A DNA stretch of 52,275 nt from CAYVZU01 sp964455935 (GTDB lineage Bacteria > Fibrobacterota > CAYVZU01). The stretch is taken from NCBI GenBank assembly GCA_964455935.1, contig CAYVZU010000010.1, forward strand, positions 1-52,275, given 5' to 3'. The notes under the pieces were generated by a model. It was not told the DNA's origin and ran no database searches. It saw only the letters and a list, made by a program, of their open reading frames with translations. Below, one piece after another: positions 40,020 to 48,485 of the stretch (the stretch's first letter is position 1; every line of letters begins with the position of its first letter). A program made the position numbers and the translations under genes.

Positions 40020-42374
40020 ATGAGAATTGATCCCGTTAAACTCGCCGAATCCCAAGAGAAAGCTGCCGAAACAATGAGAAAGAACAGGTATCCAGAAGTT
40101 GTTCAGAAGGCAATCGCTTTCATGCAGTCCAATCTTGACCGGCCTTTCAAAATGGCAGAGCTCGCAAAATCCGCCTTCCTCTCCGAGGCCCAGTTGCGCA
40201 GAATCTTTCGCAGCGTTACGGGTGAAGGGATATTGCCGAACCTGATGCGGATGCGAGTGGAAAAGGCTCGGCAGCTGCTGGCCGACACCAATCTCACCGT
40301 TAACGAGATCGCCGACGCAGTCGGATTCCCCACACACTCAGCATTCTCGTCCTACTTCAAACGCAGGACCGGGACCAGTCCCCGTGCCTTCCGCGAAGGC
40401 GCGCGCGCCAATGTAGGTCCAGTCACACAGCAGCCATTTCTTCTGGACACCGGGCCACGGCTGCGGTTTTCTGATGACTTCGAGGGGCGAATCCTTCGGT
40501 CGTGCTGGAAGGCACGATCGGGCGAATGGAAACAAGAGAACGGATTCCTTACCGGCGAGGGGAATTTCGATTTCGCGATCTGCTTTCAAAATCCTATGCC
40601 CGAAAATTTCAGGCTCACCTACGAGATCCGGATTCAGGCGGCCGGGGATTCGCGCGCGGCGGATCTGCACCTGTTTCTTGAAAATGACCGCAATGACCAG
40701 ACCTACTGTCTTATTAACGTGGGCAAGTACGACAACTCCGCCGCCGAAATGAGCCACCGCACCCTGGGCACCCTGTTGGCCGTGCCCGGCCGGGTCTCGA
40801 AAGGTCAGTGGCACCGGGTCTCCTTTGAATTGATGGACGACAAGGGCCTGTTCCGGTTCGATGACAAGGACCTATTTCAGTTCCGCGATCCTTTTCCGCC
40901 GCCCTATTCGGCCCGGTGCCGGTTTTCGATTGGAAGCTACCGGTGCCGGATCGAGATTCGCAACCTGCGCCTGCATGACCTTGGCTTTTCTCCCCTGGTG
41001 CGCGCCATCCGTCAGGGCGACCTGCTGTTCAATTCCGGCTTCTTCGATCGTGCCCTCGACTTTTATCTTCGGCATCTGCAGTCGGCCGACGTCTCGTTCG
41101 TGGATACGGTCGAACTGCGCTACAAAATTGCGCAGTGTTTCTTCCGCCAGGGCGACCGGTTTCAGGCAAAGGCGTGGCTTGGCAAAGTCGTGGTTCTGCC
41201 CGAAACCGATTATTGGGCCCAACAGGCGGAACTGGTCCAGCTGGAGATCCTGCTGGCTGAAGGTGAATTGGATGAATTCCAAAACAAAGCTCGGGACTGG
41301 TTCCGAAACCCCTTGATGCAGACGGGAATTCGCCGAATCATCCGCGAGGCCTTGGGCGAGCTGGACGCCAAAGGCTTTCACGAGAAGCAATATGCGCTCG
41401 CGAAATTCATGCTGGAACTCAACCGACCCGGCGATTTCGGCGCGCTTGTGGCCTTGGAGTATGTTGCCGACGCTTGCCAGTACCGAAACGACCTGTCGGC
41501 CGCGGAAAAACACTATCGGGCCGTGGCGGAATGGCCAGGCGCGCCACAGGAAAAAGCCCTTCTGGCCGCGTACAATCTTGGGTTTGTGCTGGCTCTGCAG
41601 GGCCGATTGACTGAGGCTCTGCGAATCGCCCGTGGTTTCCGCGAGCGCACCCGCGAGATCTTCTTCGTTGCCCGGGGAGAAACCTATGCCGCCTTTTACG
41701 AAAGAGGCCTGGGTAAGTGGGAATGCGCGCTGGAGGAATTGGCGGACATCGAAAAGAAATACCCCACCGCTGGAGATATCATCGCTTTTGCCCAAATGCA
41801 AAGGGCCATGATGCTGTGCTGCCTCGGTCAAACCGCCCAGACGCGAGAGGACATGGCCCGGGTACAAAAGCAGTTCCCGAACTATTACATGCTCCAGCCT
41901 GGCAAGCGCAGCTATTATCTGTATGTACCCGAGTTGGTCGACGGCCGTTTTAAGGAGGCCATCAAACTGCTGCTGGATGACGCGCGACGCGACGACAACG
42001 ATTTCGCCGAACACGATCGGCAGTTCATCAAGGCAGGCCTGATCGCCGAATACTCGGGGTATCTCGAAGTGTCACGCGAGATCTTGTCGGAATCCCTGCG
42101 CCGCTTTCCAGCCAACCGTTGCGGCTTCCTCCCTCTTTTGGCGAAGCACCTGCTGGAGAATAAGGGCGACGAACTTGAAAAGATGGAGTACCCAGGGTGG
42201 CATCGGTCGGAAGTCTTCTACCTGGCGGGCCTTATGTATGAGCGCCGCGGCAATCCATCGCGCTCGCGGGAACTGCTGAAGATGAGCCTTAAAGCGGATC
42301 CTACTCTGCGCTGGCCGGCGTACCTGGCCCGAGAGCGGCTGAGACGGGAGGAAGGTTTGCCCCGCGAAAGATAA
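40020..42374 (+). CDS. large AraC/concanavalin-like/TPR regulator 3
   Basis: A 784-residue paralogue of the proteins at 23445 and 30591. AraC HTH domain at about 25-127 (PFKMAELAKSAFLSEAQLRR and LTVNEIADAVGFPTHSAFSS, ending GTSPRAFREG). The concanavalin-like domain is at about 150-325, with SGEWKQENGFLTGEGNF, YCLINVGKYDN and KGQWHRVSFELMDDKG. TPR repeats follow (RYKIAQCFFRQGDRFQAKAW). The end is KADPTLRWPAYLARERL. No signal peptide or membrane helix. Start ATG 40020; ATG 40074 (MRKNRYPE) is possible by comparison with paralogue 2. It is divergent from the two-gene secreted operon at 37169-39825, and a dyad site lies in the shared gap. Confidence 0.78.
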   Translation: MRIDPVKLAESQEKAAETMRKNRYPEVVQKAIAFMQSNLDRPFKMAELAKSAFLSEAQLRRIFRSVTGEGILPNLMRMRVEKARQLLADTNLTVNEIADAVGFPTHSAFSSYFKRRTGTSPRAFREGARANVGPVTQQPFLLDTGPRLRFSDDFEGRILRSCWKARSGEWKQENGFLTGEGNFDFAICFQNPMPENFRLTYEIRIQAAGDSRAADLHLFLENDRNDQTYCLINVGKYDNSAAEMSHRTLGTLLAVPGRVSKGQWHRVSFELMDDKGLFRFDDKDLFQFRDPFPPPYSARCRFSIGSYRCRIEIRNLRLHDLGFSPLVRAIRQGDLLFNSGFFDRALDFYLRHLQSADVSFVDTVELRYKIAQCFFRQGDRFQAKAWLGKVVVLPETDYWAQQAELVQLEILLAEGELDEFQNKARDWFRNPLMQTGIRRIIREALGELDAKGFHEKQYALAKFMLELNRPGDFGALVALEYVADACQYRNDLSAAEKHYRAVAEWPGAPQEKALLAAYNLGFVLALQGRLTEALRIARGFRERTREIFFVARGETYAAFYERGLGKWECALEELADIEKKYPTAGDIIAFAQMQRAMMLCCLGQTAQTREDMARVQKQFPNYYMLQPGKRSYYLYVPELVDGRFKEAIKLLLDDARRDDNDFAEHDRQFIKAGLIAEYSGYLEVSREILSESLRRFPANRCGFLPLLAKHLLENKGDELEKMEYPGWHRSEVFYLAGLMYERRGNPSRSRELLKMSLKADPTLRWPAYLARERLRREEGLPRER

Positions 42375-42393
42375 GGGCCGCGCGTGGCGGCCC
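42375..42393. terminator. hairpin between converging genes
   Basis: GGGCCGC, loop GCGTG, GCGGCCC, beginning right after the regulator 3 stop. There is no T-run, so termination would be weak or factor-dependent. It lies between regulator 3 and the converging SUMF1-like gene. Confidence 0.5.
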
Positions 42394-42418
42394 TGCACTA
42401 GTTCAGACCCTCATAAAT

Positions 42419-43183
42419 TTACCTGGCTGGGTTGGCGCAGCAGCGGAAGCCCACGTCTTTTTGCGGCCGGTCGATCTCGCCGGTCTTCCATTGGGTGCAG
42501 CGGGCCGATTTGCCGTCGTTCCATGAACCACCCAGGCTGACGACGCCGCCGCTGCCGGTCCATTCGGATACATTGCCGACCATGTCGTAAACGCCGTATA
42601 CACTGCGGCAGGCTTCGCGCGAACCGACTTTCACCAGGTACTTGTTGTGGGTGACGCACTTTTCTTTGTCGTATTTCTTTCCGTAGGGATATTTCCATTC
42701 CTCGGGACCTCGGCAGGCGGTTGTCCATTCGGCATCGGTGCACAAACGTACGCCGCGTTCGGTGCAAAGCTGACGGGCCTGGAGCCAGCTGATATTGGCG
42801 ACGGGAAACTTGCCGGCGCGGTTGGGAAATTCATACTGATCGATGCAGAACGAGTGCGCCCGTTTAAGAATCCGGCCGGGCTTTGCGGTGATTCCAATCA
42901 TGCCGTCGGGGCAGCGGACGTTCGAAGAGACGGCGGTAGCCAGCGTTTCAGTGACTGCGGGGGCTTCCACAGGCTTTGCCTTCTCGGCGGGAATTGGCGC
43001 AGCGGCCTCCGGGGCTTTTGCCTTCTCAACCGCGGGCGTGGCGGCGGGAGCGGCTTGCGGCTCCTTGACCTTTTCGGCTGAGGCGGGCGTATCGACGGCC
43101 TTTGGTGAATCGGCGGGTTCGGGCGCCGGGGCGCCGTAGGCCAATCCAACTGCGATAAGCAGGGCGAAGCTGATTGTTTTCAT
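42419..43183 (-). CDS. secreted SUMF1/formylglycine-generating-enzyme-like protein
   Basis: A 254-residue exported protein. ATG 43183 follows AAAGGAGAG, and a signal peptide (SFALLIAVGLAYGAPAP) follows it. An Ala/Pro/Lys/Glu-rich linker (about 18-85) leads to an FGE-sulfatase domain: FCIDQYEFPNRAG, then RLCTDAEWTTACRG, then VYGVYDMVGNVSEWTG, then GGSWND and GFRCC. The core is short for the family, and the two Cys that bind copper in true formylglycine generators were not located, so a non-catalytic or binding role is likely. It sits between regulator 3 and a run of surface proteins. Confidence 0.78.
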   Translation of the reverse strand: MKTISFALLIAVGLAYGAPAPEPADSPKAVDTPASAEKVKEPQAAPAATPAVEKAKAPEAAAPIPAEKAKPVEAPAVTETLATAVSSNVRCPDGMIGITAKPGRILKRAHSFCIDQYEFPNRAGKFPVANISWLQARQLCTERGVRLCTDAEWTTACRGPEEWKYPYGKKYDKEKCVTHNKYLVKVGSREACRSVYGVYDMVGNVSEWTGSGGVVSLGGSWNDGKSARCTQWKTGEIDRPQKDVGFRCCANPAR

Positions 43184-43387
43184 TTGAACTCTCCTTTGGG
43201 GTTCTCCGAAATATTCATTTCTAGAGCCGGGGAGTAAAGGGTTGGGCCGGGAAAGAATGAAGGATGAATCTGAAACTAGGTCGAGCATCAATTGGCCAGC
43301 AGATCACAGGCAGCGCACAATTGAAGTGCCACGCAGAGCCACGACGTGCCGGCCCCGGTCGGCCGGCATAGTGGCTTTGGCCATAGG

Positions 43388-44638
43388 CTAGTTGGCTTCC
43401 ATTAAGGAGCCGGCCACCCAATTAGTGTTTCCGCTCGCGGTGCGGTTTGCGCCACCGCTGATACTTGAGACTGGTCCGCTTGTAGTATTGTGGGCGCCTC
43501 CACTCACATGAGAATGGATCGCACTTGCGGAATTGGCAAGACCTCCGCTAACGCTCGAAGTCGAACCCTCAGTAGTATTGCTTTGGCCGCCGCCTACGCT
43601 TGAAGCAGACCCGCTTGCGACGTTGTTTTGTCCGCCGCTTACACTGCTGTAAGGTCCTGCAATGCTATTGTTAAATCCAGCAATTAAACCACCATAGCTG
43701 GTAAAATTATGCCGTGGACCAACCACAAGATTGTGCGAACCTGTCTTTGCGTTCTCTGTTGCTCTTGCTTCGTTGTAGCCGACAATCAAATTTCCAAAGC
43801 CATTTATTGTGTCTGTTTTTCCCTGGCCATTGCGTATGCAAAGATTGGCGCCATCGATATAAATATTTTGGTTGGCACATGATATATATTGGAGCTTTGC
43901 CTCGAGGGCTGCAATACGGTTTTCGAGTGAATCAACATGCGCTTTGGAATGGTATTGGGTGCTATGCGAATGATCACTTCTTGCAACTGTTGTGGCGGAA
44001 CCTGTCCCGCTAAAGCTAATGGAAAGAGTTTCTGTTTCGGAATTAAGCGTTCTTGTGATTCCGGGGCCTGCGGTAGCAACGGCAGGAAGTGCCCAGGTTA
44101 CCTGGGTACCATCATAAGTGATGGCTTGGTTCTTGGTTGCGCCGGCCTTGCTGATTTTGGCGGGCGTAACAATGCTATCCGCAAGGCTAAGCGCTTTGCC
44201 GGATGCGGCGGCATAGCTTGACGTGTCGGCCTTTGCCACACGCAAAGCGCTATCCGCCAAAGCAGCATGCCCTGCCGAGTCGGCATAAGCAGAGCCAAAG
44301 GCAAAAAAGCTGCCGGTGATCTTCTGCCGTGGAAAAGGGATCTCGCTGCCGATCTGCATTTCCAGATAAAGCTTGTCCGTGCCCGCCAGTTGGCGCAACG
44401 GAAAACCGGTTTTCGCTCCCAAGACCACGGATACAAAGCCATTGGGCGCAACTATTCTATGATCCTCCTCCCAGAGCTTTGTGCCATTGGCGCTGTCGGA
44501 ATATAAACGGAATGAGACAAAGTCCAAGATTGCGCGGGGTTTTTTGTTAAGATCAGTAAGGTAGGTGCTATAGGTAATTGTTGTTGGCGCGGCAAAAGCA
44601 ATTTGGCAAGCAAGAAAAATAAGCATTGAGCGGCGCAT
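43388..44638 (-). CDS. secreted protein with YadA-head-like repeats
   Basis: A 416-residue exported protein. ATG 44638 follows AAAAGGAG, and a signal peptide (MLIFLACQIAFAA) follows. An N-terminal domain (about 18-120, ITYSTYLTDLNKKPRAILDF) resembles the conserved start of FCB tail-fibre-like surface proteins. Ala/Asp/Ser repeats (YADSAGHAALADSALRVAKA) and a short coiled coil (DSLENRIAALEAKL) come next. The C-terminal 130 residues are head repeats of the form SSVSGG..N.ASG, as in trimeric autotransporter adhesins. No membrane anchor or sorting domain follows; it ends at WVAGSLMEAN. A trimeric surface fibre is likely. The frame upstream to 45175 is not part of the gene. Confidence 0.72.
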   Translation of the reverse strand: MRRSMLIFLACQIAFAAPTTITYSTYLTDLNKKPRAILDFVSFRLYSDSANGTKLWEEDHRIVAPNGFVSVVLGAKTGFPLRQLAGTDKLYLEMQIGSEIPFPRQKITGSFFAFGSAYADSAGHAALADSALRVAKADTSSYAAASGKALSLADSIVTPAKISKAGATKNQAITYDGTQVTWALPAVATAGPGITRTLNSETETLSISFSGTGSATTVARSDHSHSTQYHSKAHVDSLENRIAALEAKLQYISCANQNIYIDGANLCIRNGQGKTDTINGFGNLIVGYNEARATENAKTGSHNLVVGPRHNFTSYGGLIAGFNNSIAGPYSSVSGGQNNVASGSASSVGGGQSNTTEGSTSSVSGGLANSASAIHSHVSGGAHNTTSGPVSSISGGANRTASGNTNWVAGSLMEAN

Positions 44639-44781
44639 AACACTCCTTTTGGGGTAGCAGTTATTTGTACCCTCTACCAAGCTCCCCATCTTCCGCCACA
44701 GGCGGGCAAGTTCCGGGAGGGGTGGCGTGCATTGGCGGGCGAACTCCAACACGCCGGGGTGGTCGGGTTTTGGGAATATAA

Positions 44782-44812
44782 AAAAGCCCGTGGGGGGTTG
44801 CCACGGGCTTTT
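44782..44812 (-). terminator. intrinsic terminator of the F5/8C-like gene
   Basis: AAAAGCCCGTGG (44782-44793), 7-base loop, CCACGGGCTTTT (44801-44812). Read on the minus strand it ends in a T-run. It lies 29 bases after the stop at 44841, so the following adhesin-like gene needs its own promoter. Confidence 0.88.
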
Positions 44813-44840
44813 CACTATAGACTCAAAAAGAGTCGGGTTC

Positions 44841-45683
44841 CTAACGAACCAAGAACCTGTGCGCCTGACGCTGACCGTTCTGGTTGAGTACGGCCATATA
44901 CACGCCCGAGACATCCCCGTGGTTCCAGGAAACCTGCTGGCTCGAAGAAGCGCCTTGGTGAGTCCATACATTCTTTCCAGCCACATCGTAAACAGCCAGG
45001 TTGTATTTGCCCTGTTGCGGTAGAGCAACATTAAACCGGGTGGCGCCTTTCTGCTGCTGAGAAGAAATGACCAGCCCCTCGGCCGTGGCCGGCGAAACAG
45101 CGGAAATACCGACTGTGCCGGTTGCCGCATAAATCTCGAACTCGGCGATCCACAGCACAGTGGGGTAGCCTCCATTGTTCATATCTGCTGGGACGCTTAT
45201 CTTCACCGAATCGGCACTTACAGCCGGGGCCCAGCCCACAACAGTTAAGCTGTCGGAATAGCCGGTTTCGCCCTGAGTCGGGTACACCGATGTAATTGCC
45301 GTCCATGCGCCGTTGTTGAAAACGGAAACATCAACCTGCTGCGAAGCCATGTAGTCTGCCTGGTTCTGGTTATAAGCCCAGAAGATGGCGACCGACCCAA
45401 CTGTTTTTGGTGTGGTAAAACCAACTGCCACAAAATGCTCCTGCGAAGCCTGGCACGAAGCCCACGTGTTTGTATATGCTTCAGCTTGTGTAGCGTTTGT
45501 GCGAGTGCCGTCGATTAGGTTGGTAGAGTCAAAATAGTCAGCAGTGGCAACACTGCCGTAGTGGCAATCTGTTGAAAGACCTTGCCCTGTGGCAAGATTG
45601 GTTCCCGTTGGAACCACGGCCCCAAATGCGGACCCAATCAAGCCGGCCACCAGAAACACGAAAACCGTTCTAACTCTTTTCAT
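44841..45683 (-). CDS. secreted F5/8 type C (discoidin)-like protein with sorting domain
   Basis: A 280-residue exported protein. ATG 45683 follows TTAGGAGGG, and a signal peptide (TVFVFLVAGLIGSAFGA) follows; the frame is open to 45791 without support. About 25-195 form a galactose-binding-like domain (ATADYFDSTNLIDGTR at its start, WIAEFEIYAA at its end) of the F5/8C type, which usually binds carbohydrate or surfaces. The C-terminal sorting domain is clear (GKYNLAVYDVAGKNVWTHQG, SGVYMAVLNQNGQ, HRFLVR). No catalytic domain is present, so it is probably an adhesin or carbohydrate-binding protein. A good terminator follows. Confidence 0.75.
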   Translation of the reverse strand: MKRVRTVFVFLVAGLIGSAFGAVVPTGTNLATGQGLSTDCHYGSVATADYFDSTNLIDGTRTNATQAEAYTNTWASCQASQEHFVAVGFTTPKTVGSVAIFWAYNQNQADYMASQQVDVSVFNNGAWTAITSVYPTQGETGYSDSLTVVGWAPAVSADSVKISVPADMNNGGYPTVLWIAEFEIYAATGTVGISAVSPATAEGLVISSQQQKGATRFNVALPQQGKYNLAVYDVAGKNVWTHQGASSSQQVSWNHGDVSGVYMAVLNQNGQRQAHRFLVR

Positions 45684-45911
45684 ACCATCCCTCCTAAGAT
45701 TTAGAAAGTTTATCCCACAGGCACAATATAATGCCCCTGGGAAGGTAGAAGCAACGACTTCGATGCGCAGGAAAATCAGAATTTCCGGCAATCCTGTCCG
45801 GCTAACTTGTTTTATGATAGTTAGTTAGGTTTGCCCATTGACTTCGCCTCTTCGACTTCTCTCAGGGGTGCTTAGGGAACGTCGGCTGCGGAATTGGGAG
45901 GGGATACTGTT

Positions 45912-46637
45912 TTAGACGAGAAACTTAAGTTTTAGGTTGCTGGAGGCGTATTCGCCATAGGGGTATTTCTGGAGCCAGCCGCTCACATTGATATAGCGGC
46001 CCTTGCCATGTTCCTGCATTTCGGCAAAGTGGGTATGACCCATGACAACGTAGTCGAACCCGTTTTCGATCAGCTTAAACGCGATGCTGCGATAGATTTC
46101 GGCGACCATCTGTCTATTGCGTTTTCGTGTGGCCGAGCGACTTGCCTGGGCCGACCATTGGGCCAGGCCAATGGCAAAATCCGCGGGCAGCAGGCGATAA
46201 ATCGCCTGACAGGTTTTGCTCCGAAGAATTTTCTTAAGGACCCTATAGCCCAGGTCGCGCTTGTTGAGCCCGTCCCCATGGGCAATATAGAACCGGCGGC
46301 CGTCAAACTCGAACGCAAAGGGATTCCAGTGGAGCGCAATTCCAATGTCTTCCTCCAGAAAACGCCCTAAGGCGAAATCGTGGTTGCCCGCAACATAGTG
46401 AATCAGCGTTCCGGCTTTCACCATGCGCCGGAGCTGATAGAGAAGCTCCAGGTGACCTTTGGGCATAAGATGCTTGTATTCGAACCAGAATTCGAAAAGG
46501 TCACCCACAATAAAGAGCTGCGCGGCGTTGTCCTCGATGGATTCGAGAAAGCGAATCAGCGCGGATTCCCGCTGAGGCCGGCCTTCCCGGTCCGCTCCCA
46601 GGTGTGCATCGGAAATGAAGTAAAGCCGGTCTTTCAT
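45912..46637 (-). CDS. lpxH: UDP-2,3-diacylglucosamine hydrolase-like metallophosphoesterase (LpxH-like)
   Basis: A 241-residue metallophosphoesterase. Motifs in order are FISDAHLGAD, FIVGDLFEFWF, YVAGNHDF, YIAHGDGLN and VMGHTHFAEM, all in the spacing seen in LpxH, which removes UMP from UDP-diacylglucosamine in lipid A synthesis. DLFEFWFEY is close to the LpxH form. Membership supports an LPS-containing outer membrane. ATG 46637 is preferred because homology begins there; the frame is open to 46868 within nth. The start overlaps the end of nth by four bases, so the two are coupled. Confidence 0.82.
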   Translation of the reverse strand: MKDRLYFISDAHLGADREGRPQRESALIRFLESIEDNAAQLFIVGDLFEFWFEYKHLMPKGHLELLYQLRRMVKAGTLIHYVAGNHDFALGRFLEEDIGIALHWNPFAFEFDGRRFYIAHGDGLNKRDLGYRVLKKILRSKTCQAIYRLLPADFAIGLAQWSAQASRSATRKRNRQMVAEIYRSIAFKLIENGFDYVVMGHTHFAEMQEHGKGRYINVSGWLQKYPYGEYASSNLKLKFLV

Positions 46638-47293
46638 CGGGATTTTGTGACTCCTGTTCGAGGGCAATACGCCCGGATTGGGCATCGCGAGCACATCGGC
46701 GATATTGGCAGACATGTGTGCTGACCATAAGCAACCAGCAGGTCGTTGATCACCGGCCAAAACCGGACAGGAAGCTTTTGGCGCAATGCCATTTCCGTCT
46801 GGTCGGGCGTTTTGGTGCGCACATACCCCCAGCGGTTCGTAATCCGGTGCACATGCGTATCCACACACACCGCGGGTGTCCCGTAGGCCTTCAGTACGAC
46901 CAGATTCGCGGTTTTGCGGCCCACACCCTTCAACGACACCAGCGTTTCGATGTCATCGGGAACGCGGCCCTTGTACCGGGCAATCAGTGTCTTTGAGAGC
47001 TCTTTCAATGTCCGGGCCTTCGTATGATAGAAGCCCGCCGGGTAAATGGCCTGCTCGATTGTTTCCGCATCGAGACTCGCCAAGGCCCATGGCGTGCGGG
47101 CCAGTTTCCAAAGCCTGTCTGTGGCCGCCTCGGTTACCGCATCCTTGGTGCGCAGGGACAGAATGGTCGAAACGAGAATTTTAAACGGGTCCCTGCGGCC
47201 GCGGGCATACTCCGTCACAATCGGTTCGCGCCATTTGCGGACCTCGGTTTTAAGGATCGCGATGACCTGGGTAATGTTTTTAATGGTGACCAT
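46634..47293 (-). CDS. nth: endonuclease III
   Basis: A 219-residue base-excision repair enzyme (DNA glycosylase/AP lyase for oxidised pyrimidines). It has the helix-hairpin-helix LVSLKGVGRKTANLV with the catalytic Lys, VDTHVHRI with the catalytic Asp, and a C-terminal [4Fe-4S] loop with Cys spacing C-x6-C-x2-C-x5-C (CLPISPMCSRCPIRAYC). Length is typical. Its last bases overlap the start of the lpxH-like gene. The start at 47293 lies at the edge of the family homology. Confidence 0.93.
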   Translation of the reverse strand: MVTIKNITQVIAILKTEVRKWREPIVTEYARGRRDPFKILVSTILSLRTKDAVTEAATDRLWKLARTPWALASLDAETIEQAIYPAGFYHTKARTLKELSKTLIARYKGRVPDDIETLVSLKGVGRKTANLVVLKAYGTPAVCVDTHVHRITNRWGYVRTKTPDQTEMALRQKLPVRFWPVINDLLVAYGQHTCLPISPMCSRCPIRAYCPRTGVTKSR

Positions 47294-47337
47294 GGCGAAA
47301 ACCGGAATTGGACGGAATAATCCTAAACCGGAGAAGA

Positions 47338-47399
47338 GTGGACAGGATAACAGGATAAACGGGATTTGGGAAACATCTTGTCATCCTATTAATCCTGCC
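47338..47399. repeat. ACAGGAT/ATCCTGT-type interspersed inverted repeat
   Basis: GGACAGGATAACAGGAT on the left answers ATCCTATTAATCCTG on the right, around AAACGGGATTTGGGAAACATC. This is a common type of short interspersed palindrome. It lies in the 252-base gap upstream of nth. Confidence 0.55.
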
Positions 47400-47545
47400 A
47401 AAAATCTTTCGGTTTTCAATCACAAGCTCATCTACGCAAGAAACATGGTTGTTGAGCAAGACGAAAACCGCAGTTGGATCACGGCGAATGGCATCCGCCA
47501 ACACCCCCGGCGAGCGCATTCTGTCAAGCTTTTGGGGGCAAGTCG

Positions 47546-48352
47546 TCAGACACATTTTTGGAGGAGATAATACTGACAGCCCTCGCAATCTTCGTTGACA
47601 TACTGGAATGACACCCCTTCGACCGAGCCCTCGACGACCCAGCAGGGCTTTGCGGATTTCGACTGCTTGCGGAAACATTCGTCGCAGGTGTTGGCGTTCT
47701 TGGGATTGCGATTCTTCCAGAATTCCCAGCAAGGTTGCGACGCCCTTTGCTGCTGTTCGGCTTGCTTTTTTTTGGATGTCTCAACCGCCTCGGTCTCTTT
47801 TCGCCGGGTGTCGAAAACCTGATCGACCAGGGCCAGGGCATCGGGTTCCTTCTCCGCGATTTTCAGGAAGCGCGTCAGCTTTGTCGATTCGAAAATTGAA
47901 AAGACGTATGGTTGCGGGTTGGAAACAACCAGCATACCGCCCCGGGCGACCAGGTCCTTGTGCATGCGGATAATCGTGCCCAGGCCGCAACTGTAGATAT
48001 TGTTGACATCGGCCAGATTCAAGACAACATGAAAGCGCTTTTTTTCCAGAAGCGAGGCCAGCACGTCTTCCAGGGCGCGCGCCCGGTTATTATTGATCGC
48101 GCCCGAGACCGAGATGATTGTGGTCCGGGTCCGTTCGGTCTGAACGATCTGGGTCTCCTGCGTATTGGCCTTGTAGTATGGGCAGGCCTGGCATTTTTCG
48201 AGTTGAGCGCGGTTTCCCTTCTGAAAAGCGCCGTTCAGAATCCAGCATTTTACGCCGTCCAGGTCCTGCTTGTTTGGATAGGACAGATAAACGAAGCACT
48301 GTTTTCGCTCCTGCTCGGAGCATTGGCGCAATTCAAAGCACTTCATGGACAT
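47546..48352 (-). CDS. STAS domain flanked by two Cys-rich two-CW-like domains
   Basis: A 268-residue protein. The N-terminal part (about 1-65) has CFELRQCSEQERKQCF, then KCW, then KCQACPYYK. The middle (about 75-180) is an STAS domain (IISVSGAINNNRARALEDVL, NIYSCGLGTIIRMHKDL), where SCGLG replaces the usual DS.G.; Ser precedes Cys, so phosphorylation is uncertain. The C-terminal part (about 205-268) repeats the Cys pattern: PCWEFWKNRN, CDECF, PCWVVEG, CEGCQYY. The two Cys-rich ends resemble two-CW domains, likely metal or redox sites. STAS proteins usually act as anti-sigma antagonists. The ATG at 48352 is chosen; a TTG at 48382 is possible. Confidence 0.72.
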   Translation of the reverse strand: MSMKCFELRQCSEQERKQCFVYLSYPNKQDLDGVKCWILNGAFQKGNRAQLEKCQACPYYKANTQETQIVQTERTRTTIISVSGAINNNRARALEDVLASLLEKKRFHVVLNLADVNNIYSCGLGTIIRMHKDLVARGGMLVVSNPQPYVFSIFESTKLTRFLKIAEKEPDALALVDQVFDTRRKETEAVETSKKKQAEQQQRASQPCWEFWKNRNPKNANTCDECFRKQSKSAKPCWVVEGSVEGVSFQYVNEDCEGCQYYLLQKCV

Positions 48353-48485
48353 AGAGATAGTTAAATGGTTCTTGAGGCGCAAGAGGGGGTGGGGAGTCGG
48401 AGATGGAGAACGAGACGGAGGCTCTCCGTCTCCGCCGGCAGCGCTTTGACACTTCTCTTCTAATTAGTGTAGATTTTTCCCGACA

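Noticed and set aside
43388..43720. Tandem-repeat or CRISPR-like array suggested by repeated short blocks
   Set aside because: The periodicity is the coding of SSVSGG head repeats with variable DNA, not identical repeats with spacers.
44639..45175. N-terminal extension of the YadA-head-like gene
   Set aside because: It runs through a strong terminator and another gene in a different frame; the signal peptide begins at 44638 after a ribosome site.
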